This document shows, piece by piece, positions 36,696 through 43,807 of a DNA stretch of 64,000 bases. A program made the position numbers and the translations under genes. The notes under the pieces are model-generated. The model saw only the letters and a program-made list of their open reading frames with translations, had not been told where the DNA came from and did no database searches. The stretch spans positions 3,213-67,212 of the forward strand of contig CAWVWT010000007.1 in assembly GCA_963934015.1 (NCBI GenBank), given 5' to 3'. Position 1 is the stretch's first letter. Each line of letters opens with the position of its first letter. This stretch comes from MGIIb-P sp963934015. Lineage in GTDB: Archaea > Thermoplasmatota > Poseidoniia > Poseidoniales > Thalassarchaeaceae.

Positions 36696-36770
36696 GGACG
36701 GGTAGCTTAGGTTGGCTGGAGCACCCGGCTGATAACCGGGAGGTCGCAGGTTCAAATCCTGCCTCGTCCA
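36696..36770 (+). tRNA. tRNA-Ile (anticodon GAT)
   Basis: A complete cloverleaf can be drawn. The acceptor stem pairs GGACGGG with CTCGTCC (one G-T wobble). The anticodon stem CCCGG/CCGGG holds loop CTGATAA, and the T arm GCAGG/CCTGC holds loop TTCAAAT. The discriminator is A at 36770. The 3' CCA is not encoded. No intron is seen. Confidence 0.95.
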
Positions 36771-36845
36771 CTTTTCACAGCGTAACCATCTCTCGAAGTG
36801 TATCGATGGGAAACAACATGAACAGTCGGCTCTGAGGCACGCTAC

Positions 36846-37784
36846 ATGGCAGTTGTGTCGGGTAGCAATGCGGCTGAATTGGCTGCTGCTCTGGCAAATG
36901 AGTTGGGGTGGGAGCATCACCCCCTCGAGGTCCGACGGTTTCCAGACTCAGAGGGCTATGTCCGAGTCCCTCAAGAAAGCATAGAAGCCATTCGCAAAGA
37001 GCCAGTTGTACTGGTTGCGACAACATTTCCAGATTCAGGAATCGTAGAAGCTCTGTTGATGCTAGAATCAATTCACGATGTTCGCAGTGGAGACATGAGC
37101 AATTTGAAGGGGGAAGGGGAACAGAACCTAGATGATGCCGGCCCCGGAATTTTCCTCGCTGTACCTTACTTTGGGTATTCGAGGCAGGATAAACGATTTC
37201 AGCGTGGCGAAGTTGTTTCAGCGAAACTTCTGGCTCGTCTATTGACTAGGCGTTGCGATGGAATGATTGTACTGGATCTTCACGCACCGGCCGTCCTTGA
37301 AGACCTTGATGTCCCTACAGCATTTGTTTCTTCAATGCCTGAAATCGCAATTCATCTTCAGAAGACGGTGAAACCTGATTTTGTTCTCAGCCCCGATAAA
37401 GGGGCCATCGAAAGAGCCAGCCACGTTGCGAAAGCCATTGGTTGCAATTTCTCTTATCTAGAAAAAACACGAATTGATGCACATAACATTGAACATCAAG
37501 CCAAAGACTTGGATGTTGATGGAGCGATTGTTGCCATCGTTGACGATATGATTTCAACCGGCGGCACAATTTGTAAGGCCAGTGACGCCCTACGTCGTCA
37601 GGGTGCCAAAGCAGTCCATGCAGCATGCACACATGGACTCTTTACAGGAGGGGCAATCACACGTCTCTCAAATCATGTAGATGGGGTGCACGCAACCGAT
37701 TCTCTACCCAACCCCCGCTCTGTAGTGAGTGGGGCACCTGCCATAGCCAGGGGAGTTCGTGACCTGATGGAACGAGTGCTTTGA
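36846..37784 (+). CDS. prs: Ribose-phosphate pyrophosphokinase (PRPP synthetase)
   Basis: Makes PRPP from ribose 5-phosphate and ATP for nucleotide, histidine and tryptophan synthesis (312 aa). The family blocks are RRFPDSEGYVRV, YFGYSRQDKRFQRGEVVSAK (ATP and metal binding), VLDLHAP and the PRPP loop VDDMISTGGTI. ATG 36846 is the first in frame. It lies 75 bases after tRNA-Ile and is followed by a GCCCC-GTA-GGGGC hairpin and the ribosomal protein run. Confidence 0.93.
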   Translation: MAVVSGSNAAELAAALANELGWEHHPLEVRRFPDSEGYVRVPQESIEAIRKEPVVLVATTFPDSGIVEALLMLESIHDVRSGDMSNLKGEGEQNLDDAGPGIFLAVPYFGYSRQDKRFQRGEVVSAKLLARLLTRRCDGMIVLDLHAPAVLEDLDVPTAFVSSMPEIAIHLQKTVKPDFVLSPDKGAIERASHVAKAIGCNFSYLEKTRIDAHNIEHQAKDLDVDGAIVAIVDDMISTGGTICKASDALRRQGAKAVHAACTHGLFTGGAITRLSNHVDGVHATDSLPNPRSVVSGAPAIARGVRDLMERVL

Positions 37785-37794
37785 TGTGCTGTAC

Positions 37795-37807
37795 GCCCCG
37801 TAGGGGC
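37795..37807 (+). promoter_or_regulatory. Triloop hairpin between prs and rpl7ae
   Basis: Five-base-pair stem GCCCC / GGGGC with loop GTA, 10 bases after the prs stop and 62 bases before the rpl7ae ATG. A second GC-rich palindrome lies a little further on (around 37828-37838). Confidence 0.4.
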
Positions 37808-37869
37808 TTCCGCTGCGTTTATACGAGGCACGTCGTGCGGCGGCTTACCAAACATGAGGAGTGAATCCA

Positions 37870-38244
37870 ATGAGTGTACATATAGCATTTGAAACCCCGA
37901 AAGACGTTCAAGATGGTGTCTACGAACTTGTCAAGCTCGTAGGCAACGGTAATGGCCGTCTAAAGAAAGGCAGTAATGAAGTAACCAAAGCAGCTGAACG
38001 CGGTACCGCGAAGATGGTTGTTATGGCGGAGAATGTCAACCCATCAGAGTTGTTGGCACACATTCCTCTCATCTGCAAAGAAAAGAAAATTCCCTTCATC
38101 TATGTCGAAGATCAAACTTACTTGGCTGAAGCTGCTGGTATGAGCACCGGTTCAAAAACTGCTGCCATCGCATTGATGGAAGTTGCCAAGGGTGCTGAAG
38201 ATGCCTTCAATGGTGTCAAAGGTCACACCGACGCACTGAACTGA
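37870..38244 (+). CDS. rpl7ae: Ribosomal protein L7Ae
   Basis: A 124-aa kink-turn RNA-binding protein of the large subunit, also a core part of archaeal C/D and H/ACA guide complexes and RNase P. KLKKG-like GRLKKGSNEVTKAAERGTAKMVVMAEN and CKEKKIPFIYVEDQTYLAEAAG are typical. ATG 37870 has GAGGAG upstream; a GTG at 37861 is in frame. It begins the conserved archaeal order L7Ae-S28e-L24e-Ndk-IF-2. Confidence 0.95.
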   Translation: MSVHIAFETPKDVQDGVYELVKLVGNGNGRLKKGSNEVTKAAERGTAKMVVMAENVNPSELLAHIPLICKEKKIPFIYVEDQTYLAEAAGMSTGSKTAAIALMEVAKGAEDAFNGVKGHTDALN

Positions 38245-38270
38245 GATTGAAATCCAGGTGGAATGACAAA

Positions 38271-38489
38271 ATGACTCAAGAAGGTTGGCCGGCAGAGGTC
38301 GTAGAAGTGGTCGGTAGAACCGGCATGACCGGAGAAGCGACTCAAGTCAAGGTTCGAGTCAATGATGCACCAAATCCGCGTGACATTGGCCGTATTATTA
38401 CGCGCAACGTTGTCGGACCGATCCGTATCGGTGATATTCTGATGCTACGTGACACTGGCCGTGAAGCTCGAAAACTCAATGCTCGCTGA
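38271..38489 (+). CDS. rps28e: Ribosomal protein S28e
   Basis: A 72-aa small-subunit protein with an OB-like fold near the mRNA exit. The sequence from AEVVEVVGRTGMTGEATQVK through RIITRNVVGPIRIGDILMLR to a REARKL end is the standard family pattern. ATG 38271 fits the family length and has GGTGGA upstream; the eight-codon extension is not typical. It lies 26 bases after rpl7ae. Confidence 0.95.
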   Translation: MTQEGWPAEVVEVVGRTGMTGEATQVKVRVNDAPNPRDIGRIITRNVVGPIRIGDILMLRDTGREARKLNAR

Positions 38490-38499
38490 GGTGGTAATG

Positions 38500-38688
38500 A
38501 TGGCCGAACGTCGAATTTGCAACTTCTCTGGAGAAGAAATTGAACCAGGTACCGGCGTAATGTACGTCAAACGTGACGGGACTGTGCTTTGGTTCAAGGA
38601 TTCAAAGGCACGAAAGAACATGAAATTGGGCCGCAATCCACGCAAGGTCAAGTGGACACGGCGCTATGTCAAGGGCGGAGTCCAGTAA
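38500..38688 (+). CDS. rpl24e: Ribosomal protein L24e lacking its zinc-binding cysteines
   Basis: A 62-aa large-subunit protein. RICNFSGEEIEPGTGVMYV matches L24e, and RNPRKVKWT matches its end. The family's four zinc cysteines (CxxC and CxxxC) are reduced to one: the second is Ser (CNFS), and the FCSSKC region reads WFKDSKA. It would fold without zinc. The start is ATG 38500 or the adjacent ATG 38497, with GAGGTGG upstream, 7 to 10 bases after the S28e stop. Confidence 0.9.
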   Translation: MAERRICNFSGEEIEPGTGVMYVKRDGTVLWFKDSKARKNMKLGRNPRKVKWTRRYVKGGVQ

Positions 38689-38780
38689 TCCTCTGCACCC
38701 TATCTACTGCTGTATCATCAACTGCGATGCTGGCGGCGTCCTGAAATAGGGGTGGGCGGTCGGCCGATTCGGTGTCAAAC

Positions 38781-39227
38781 ATGCAAACGACCTACATAAT
38801 GGTGAAACCCGACGGTGTTCAACGCGGATTAGTTGGCGAAATTATTACCCGCTTTGAGCGAAAAGGACTCCGCTTGGTTGGACTGAAATCAATTGTGCCA
38901 GACCTTGAACTCGTCGAAACTCACTATGCGGTCCACAAGGAACGTCCGTTCTATTCTGGTCTCGTGAAATTTGTCACCTCAGGACCTGTCGTGGCAATGG
39001 CCTGGAGGGGCGTGGATGCGATTACTGTCTGCCGGAATATCATCGGAGCAACCAATGGTCGTGATGCTGACATGGGTACAATCCGAGGTGACTTCGGTAT
39101 GGATGTTGGATACAATTTGATCCACGGTAGTGATAGTGAAGAAACTGCAACCTATGAACTTGGACTTTGGTTTCCTGAAGGGTTGAACAATTGGACTCCA
39201 AACCGCGAGGCTTGGGTATACGAGTGA
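38781..39227 (+). CDS. ndk: Nucleoside diphosphate kinase
   Basis: Balances nucleoside triphosphates by phosphate transfer through a histidine (148 aa). TYIMVKPDGVQRGLVGEI begins the fold. The catalytic histidine is in NLIHGSDSEETA. GATNGRDADMGTIRGDFG forms the nucleotide site. ATG 38781 gives the usual N-terminus; GTG 38772 is in frame. A gap of 92 bases separates it from rpl24e. Confidence 0.95.
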   Translation: MQTTYIMVKPDGVQRGLVGEIITRFERKGLRLVGLKSIVPDLELVETHYAVHKERPFYSGLVKFVTSGPVVAMAWRGVDAITVCRNIIGATNGRDADMGTIRGDFGMDVGYNLIHGSDSEETATYELGLWFPEGLNNWTPNREAWVYE

Positions 39228-39234
39228 GGAGAAA

Positions 39235-39272
39235 CTCAATTGTAAGTTTAAACTTTCAATTGAAAAATTGAG
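39235..39272 (+). promoter_or_regulatory. Nested inverted repeat in the infB leader
   Basis: CTCAATT at 39235-39241 pairs with AATTGAG at 39266-39272, and the palindrome TTTCAATTGAAA lies inside at 39254-39265. The GAGGTGA ribosome binding site of infB overlaps the outer arm, nine bases before its ATG. Confidence 0.45.
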
Positions 39273-39280
39273 GTGATTTA

Positions 39281-41077
39281 ATGGCTGAAAATAGCCGCAG
39301 ACAACCTATTGTCGCTGTCTTGGGCCATGTGGATCATGGCAAAACATCAGTCTTGGATTACATTCGTGGTTTGGGGCAAAACCGTCAAGCAAGTGTGATG
39401 GCTAGAGAAGCGGGTGGCATCACACAACACATTGGAGCCACCGAGGTCCCAGCCAGGTTATTGAATGAACTTTGCAGCCCATTGATGGGGGGGAAGGAAT
39501 TCTTGTCTCCAGGTCTACTCTTCATCGACACACCGGGCCATCATTCATTTTCCACTTTGAGAACCCGAGGTGGTTCCTTAGCAGATATTGCAATTCTTGT
39601 CATCGATTTAATGGAGGGTTGTCAACCTCAGACACTAGAATCTATTCGAATTTTGAAAAACGCAAAAACGCCATTCGTTGTATGTGCGAACAAAATAGAC
39701 CGCATTCATGGATGGCATTGCAAGGAAGGTCGTTCTGCTGCGGAATCTATGAAAGATCAAGATGGGCATGCTAAGGGTTTGTTTGAACAGAAATTTTGGC
39801 ACCTCGTAGGGCAATTCGGAGAACAAGGGTTCAATCTGGACATGTATGACAAAATTTCTGACTTCACCCAAAACATCCCCATGGTCCCCTGTTCTGCTAA
39901 AGAAGGCGAAGGTATGCAAGACCTGCTTGCAATTACTATTGGCTTAGCTGAAAAATTTCTCGACGAACAACTCTCTGATATCAAGGGGGCCTCCGAAGGA
40001 ACCGTTCTTGAGATGAAAGAAGAGCGTGGCCTCGGAAAAACGCTGGATGTAATTCTCTATCGCGGTCAAGTATCAAAAGGTGATGAAATCGTTGTTGCTA
40101 CCGAACAAGGTGCGAAAATTACCAAGGTAAGGGGCTTGTTCAGACCCCGTGGCATGGCTGAAATGCGTGACGCGGGCGATCGTTGGGATGCAATCGAAAC
40201 CATTGAAGCAGCGGCCGGGTTGAAATTAGCAGCACCTGATTTAGATGGAGTGCTGGCTGGAACAACACTCAGGGTACTCCCAACAGAGGAATCTTTGCGA
40301 CAAGACATCATTGCTGCCGCTGAAGAGGAATCTGAAATCAGTATTGAATTGGAGGATGAAGGTATTGTTATCAAAGCGGATACGCTTGGTGGACTGGAGG
40401 CCCTTGCCTTTGAACTTCGGAATCTGGAAACCCCTATACCGATTCGAAATGCAGGGATAGGACCAGTGAATAAGCGTGATTTGCGAAGTGCAGAAAACGC
40501 ATCAGACCCCCTGCACAGAGTTATTCTTGCTTTCAGCACGAGTACACAAACTGAAACAGCTGAGGAACTTGAAAAGGATGATTGTGAGGTTGTTCATATC
40601 GGGTCAGATATCATCTATCACATTCTCGAACAGTTTGAAATTTGGACGGAAAAGCGGACACTTGAGCTGGAAGAGGAAAAACGAGAGAAAATTATCTACC
40701 CTGGGAAAATCAAAATCCTTGCAGATCATATTTTCCGTCGTTCAGGGCCAGCCGTTGTAGGCGTCCGGGTATTAGGTGGACGGCTTCATGTCGGACAGAG
40801 ACTTCTCACTATCGATGGAACAAAGGTCGGCCAAGTAAAATCCATTAGAATTGGGGATAATTCGCACAAAGAAGCGAAACAGGGTGATGAAGTTGCTGTT
40901 GCAATCCAAGGAGCAACGGTTGGACGCGGAATCGATGAAGAAGACATCCTGCTCGTCGATGTGCCGGCAAGCCACGCTAGGAGACTACGAAAACTCGAGT
41001 TGACTGCAACCGAACAAGAGGTCCTCGACGAACTCACGATACTGCATCGCGCAGATAACCATTTTTGGGGACGTTAA
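39281..41077 (+). CDS. infB: Translation initiation factor IF-2 (aIF5B type)
   Basis: GTPase promoting subunit joining (598 aa, usual for the archaeal form). G1 is GHVDHGKTS near residue 15, G2 lies within AGGITQHIGATEV, G3 is DTPGHHSF and G4 is NKID. The C-terminal half has the second beta barrel and ends in the helical domain expected of eIF5B. ATG 39281 has GAGGTGA upstream, partly within a nested inverted repeat. It closes the ribosomal run. Confidence 0.95.
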   Translation: MAENSRRQPIVAVLGHVDHGKTSVLDYIRGLGQNRQASVMAREAGGITQHIGATEVPARLLNELCSPLMGGKEFLSPGLLFIDTPGHHSFSTLRTRGGSLADIAILVIDLMEGCQPQTLESIRILKNAKTPFVVCANKIDRIHGWHCKEGRSAAESMKDQDGHAKGLFEQKFWHLVGQFGEQGFNLDMYDKISDFTQNIPMVPCSAKEGEGMQDLLAITIGLAEKFLDEQLSDIKGASEGTVLEMKEERGLGKTLDVILYRGQVSKGDEIVVATEQGAKITKVRGLFRPRGMAEMRDAGDRWDAIETIEAAAGLKLAAPDLDGVLAGTTLRVLPTEESLRQDIIAAAEEESEISIELEDEGIVIKADTLGGLEALAFELRNLETPIPIRNAGIGPVNKRDLRSAENASDPLHRVILAFSTSTQTETAEELEKDDCEVVHIGSDIIYHILEQFEIWTEKRTLELEEEKREKIIYPGKIKILADHIFRRSGPAVVGVRVLGGRLHVGQRLLTIDGTKVGQVKSIRIGDNSHKEAKQGDEVAVAIQGATVGRGIDEEDILLVDVPASHARRLRKLELTATEQEVLDELTILHRADNHFWGR

Positions 41078-41207
41078 GCCATTCAGTACCCTATTCCGAT
41101 GCAGAATTAACGGCTGAAATCTATGATGATTTCATGACCCCTCGACCCCCAACGTTGAAGTACGAATTGCAATGGTCCAGCGATGGGTTAACACCCGGGA
41201 TGATACC

Positions 41208-42200
41208 ATGTCAGCAGGGATGGCACAAGCAGGCGCAGGCCGCACGAAGGACCTGATTTCAACTGTGAGTTCAATTTCTCATACATTGATGGCTGAAGTC
41301 GCGAAGGTTATCATCGGCAAAGAAGAAAACTTGCTGCGTGTCACGGTTGGAATTCTTTCGAATGGGAATATGCTATTGGAGGACTTCCCAGGTCTTGCCA
41401 AAACCTTGCTTGCAAATACATTTGCAAAAGCACTTGGTTGCAAATTCAAGCGTGTTCAATTCACACCTGATTTACTGCCATCTGACATCATGGGGACGTA
41501 CATGTACGACCAACAGGCTGGTGAATTCAAACTCCGACCAGGACCATTGTTCACAAATCTTCTTCTCGGTGACGAAATTAACCGTGCACCACCCAAGACA
41601 CAAGCAGCACTGCTTGAAGCAATGGAAGAAAAACAGGTGACGATTGAAGGTATCACGCACAAATTACCTGCACCTTTCGTAACAATGGCAACACAGAACC
41701 CGATTGAACAGGAAGGGACCTACCCTCTCCCTGAGGCTCAAATGGACCGCTTCCTGATGAAGATGTCAATGGGCTACCCTGATCGTGCAGAAGAGAAGGC
41801 AATCATTGCTCGCCGTAAGTTACGGGGAAAAGATGGGCACGATGTTGAACAGATTACTTCTCCAAAGAAGGTTGTTGCTATGCAAAAGGCTCTCGAAACC
41901 GTCCATGTTGACCCAGCAATTCTCTCTTACATCGTCGAAGTTGTTCAGCGATCTCGTGAAGACCATCGTGTGATTACCGGTGCTTCACCTCGAGCCAGTC
42001 AATCGCTGTTCAAGACAGGACGCGCATCTGCTGCGGTCGATGGTCGAGACTATGTGATTCCTGACGATATCAAACGGGTGGCTTTACAAGTTTGCAGTCA
42101 TCGTGTATTGCTCAAACCAGAAGCAAAGATTCGCGGTATTACTGGAATGCACATCATGCGTAAAATCCTCTCAGAAGTTCCAGTCCCGGTCATTCAGTAA
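41208..42200 (+). CDS. MoxR-type AAA+ ATPase
   Basis: A 330-aa AAA+ chaperone-like ATPase. The nucleotide site lies in EDFPGLAKTLLANT, Walker B is LLLGDEINRAPPKTQ, and sensor 1 sits in ATQNPIEQEGTYPLPEAQMDRF, the MoxR hallmark. Partners of MoxR are usually von Willebrand A and DUF58 proteins next door. None is present: a ParA-type gene follows. ATG 41208 fits the N-terminus; the frame opens 12 codons earlier. It lies 130 bases after infB in a stretch with no other gene. Confidence 0.88.
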   Translation: MSAGMAQAGAGRTKDLISTVSSISHTLMAEVAKVIIGKEENLLRVTVGILSNGNMLLEDFPGLAKTLLANTFAKALGCKFKRVQFTPDLLPSDIMGTYMYDQQAGEFKLRPGPLFTNLLLGDEINRAPPKTQAALLEAMEEKQVTIEGITHKLPAPFVTMATQNPIEQEGTYPLPEAQMDRFLMKMSMGYPDRAEEKAIIARRKLRGKDGHDVEQITSPKKVVAMQKALETVHVDPAILSYIVEVVQRSREDHRVITGASPRASQSLFKTGRASAAVDGRDYVIPDDIKRVALQVCSHRVLLKPEAKIRGITGMHIMRKILSEVPVPVIQ

Positions 42201-42204
42201 TCGC

Positions 42205-42240
42205 CTGTAAACGATTACAGACCACTCGATTGGGCGAGTG
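42205..42240 (+). promoter_or_regulatory. Two tandem hairpins between moxR and parA
   Basis: CTGTAA/TTACAG (42205-42220, loop ACGA) and CACTCG/CGAGTG (42223-42240, six-base loop) lie between the moxR stop and the parA ATG. Such paired palindromes could be operator or partition sites for the ParA system, or a terminator. Confidence 0.4.
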
Positions 42241-42292
42241 TTTCAAAGAGGGGCTTGGGTGAGGACAGCGTGTTCTAGCCGAGGTTGTTGAT

Positions 42293-43252
42293 ATGAATCC
42301 ATACAAGATGGTCATCGCAGTCACCAATCAGAAGGGTGGATGTGCAAAAACAACCACTGCAGTCAATATCGCCACTGCACTTGCCAAGGGTAATAAGGAA
42401 CAGGATGGATTTCCTCCTGCAAAGGTTCTGCTGGTGGACTTAGATCCGCAAGGAAACGCTTCAACATCATTTGGAATCGATAAGAGTAAGTTGGAGCGAA
42501 CTGTGTACGATCTTCTCATGAATGATCTCGGTGAGGAATTACCAATCCTAGAAGATTATCTCATCGCACCTGACATCATCACTGACTCCATGCAAGAAGC
42601 ATGGAGGCAAAATAACCCCGATAAGAAACCTCCACGAACGATGGGTGTGAGGAATCTATGGCTTCTTCCAAGTAATATCCAATTATCAGGTGCAGAGATT
42701 GAGTTGGCAACCCGAATTGGACGAGAAACGCGTCTTAAAGAGGGGTTGAGGCCTGCTTTCGATGAATTCGATTATATCATCATCGATACACCACCAAGTC
42801 TCGGCCTGCTCACCATTAATGCCTTGGCTGCAGCAAACTGGGTATTGATACCAGTGCAGACTGAATATTATGCATTGGAAGGTATGAGTCAATTGATGAA
42901 TTCTATCAAACTAGTTCAACGCCGAATCAATCCCAATCTCAAGTTATTCGGTATCGCACTGACAATGTATCAGAAGAGCAAACTATGTAACACGGTCCAA
43001 TCAGAGGTCCGGCGACATTTCCCCACCCATGTATTCAAGACTGTAATTCCAAGAAACATTGACATTGCCGCAGCACCATCTGATGGTGCACCCATCACAA
43101 TTCTGAAAAAACCAACACGATCTAACAAAGGGAGTCAATCATATTGGTCTCTAGCCAAAGAAGCCCACCTACGAGTCCTGAAAATCCGACACAAATATGG
43201 GATTTCTGAACCCAATCGACTTCGTCAACATCAACTACGAACCGGTGAATAG
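42293..43252 (+). CDS. ParA/Soj-family partitioning ATPase
   Basis: A 319-aa deviant Walker ATPase. The P-loop reads QKGGCAKTTTAVN, keeping the signature lysine but with Cys-Ala where Val-Gly is usual. Further motifs are LLVDLDPQGNAS (switch), IIDTPPSLGLLTINAL and PVQTEYYALEGM. These proteins move DNA or large complexes by forming gradients on the nucleoid. The next gene is a small ribbon-helix-helix-like protein, the usual type of centromere-binding partner. Whether the cargo is the chromosome or another body is unknown. Confidence 0.9.
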   Translation: MNPYKMVIAVTNQKGGCAKTTTAVNIATALAKGNKEQDGFPPAKVLLVDLDPQGNASTSFGIDKSKLERTVYDLLMNDLGEELPILEDYLIAPDIITDSMQEAWRQNNPDKKPPRTMGVRNLWLLPSNIQLSGAEIELATRIGRETRLKEGLRPAFDEFDYIIIDTPPSLGLLTINALAAANWVLIPVQTEYYALEGMSQLMNSIKLVQRRINPNLKLFGIALTMYQKSKLCNTVQSEVRRHFPTHVFKTVIPRNIDIAAAPSDGAPITILKKPTRSNKGSQSYWSLAKEAHLRVLKIRHKYGISEPNRLRQHQLRTGE

Positions 43253-43311
43253 CCTCACAAATGACCGACACGCTCAAGTTGCTTAGGGCAGGGCTTCGCA
43301 CCGGTGACAAC

Positions 43312-43554
43312 ATGGGTTCCCCGAATATGACCTCTGTCAGCGTCTCATTTGATGTGAGGCGCCAACTGAATTCAATGCGAGCAATGGGCAATCACGATAG
43401 TGTGGATGATTTATTGACTCAAGTGCTACAAGAATACCGAATGGCACAGCTACGAGCCGAGGCTGATAAACTGCGTAATCGGCTACGCGATATCGGTCAA
43501 ACCGATGTCGAAGCGCTCGTCGAAAGGCTTGGACATTCCCCCTATGGTGGTTGA
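43312..43554 (+). CDS. Small ribbon-helix-helix-like protein, probable ParA partner
   Basis: An 80-aa protein. TSVSVSFDVRRQLNSMRAMG followed by DSVDDLLTQVLQEYRMA has the strand-helix-helix pattern of ribbon-helix-helix DNA-binding proteins. A helical C-terminal part (EADKLRNRLRDIG) may dimerise. ATG 43312 is chosen because GGTGA lies just upstream; an ATG at 43261, nine bases after the parA stop, is in frame and would add 17 residues. Position directly after parA suggests it binds DNA sites for the ATPase (inference). Confidence 0.6.
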   Translation: MGSPNMTSVSVSFDVRRQLNSMRAMGNHDSVDDLLTQVLQEYRMAQLRAEADKLRNRLRDIGQTDVEALVERLGHSPYGG

Positions 43555-43804
43555 ATTGAAAGGACAACCACCTGCTTATTCCGTCGATGCGTCAACCCTT
43601 TTTCTTGGATTGATGGATGGAGGAAGCAATGCGCGGATTCTTCTTGATTTAGCTGCGGCAAATGAAATTGAATTACACGCTGAACCTTCTGATTGGAACG
43701 GATTATTGTGGCTTATCTCTACCGCCTTAAAGGAAACAGGCGGGGCATACTCTGGTGAGGATTATGCTTCACTTCGAAACAATCTTCCAGTGACTTTCCA
43801 CTGA
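43544..43804 (+). CDS. Small protein of unknown function, third gene of the ParA set
   Basis: An 86-aa acidic to neutral protein, not recognised. ATG 43544 overlaps the end of the previous gene by 11 bases, so the two are coupled. The sequence (VDASTLFLGLMDGGSNARILLDLAAANEIELHA is the central part, read in two pieces) looks like a compact alpha/beta fold. It ends three bases before the convergent surface-protein gene. Its place in the operon suggests it works with ParA and the DNA-binding protein. Confidence 0.55.
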   Translation: MVVELKGQPPAYSVDASTLFLGLMDGGSNARILLDLAAANEIELHAEPSDWNGLLWLISTALKETGGAYSGEDYASLRNNLPVTFH

Positions 43805-43807
43805 GGG

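Noticed and set aside
41208..43804. MoxR, ParA and small proteins as a defence system
   Set aside because: No nuclease, toxin, methylase or reverse transcriptase domain is present, and the neighbours are core translation genes. A partition-like role fits better.
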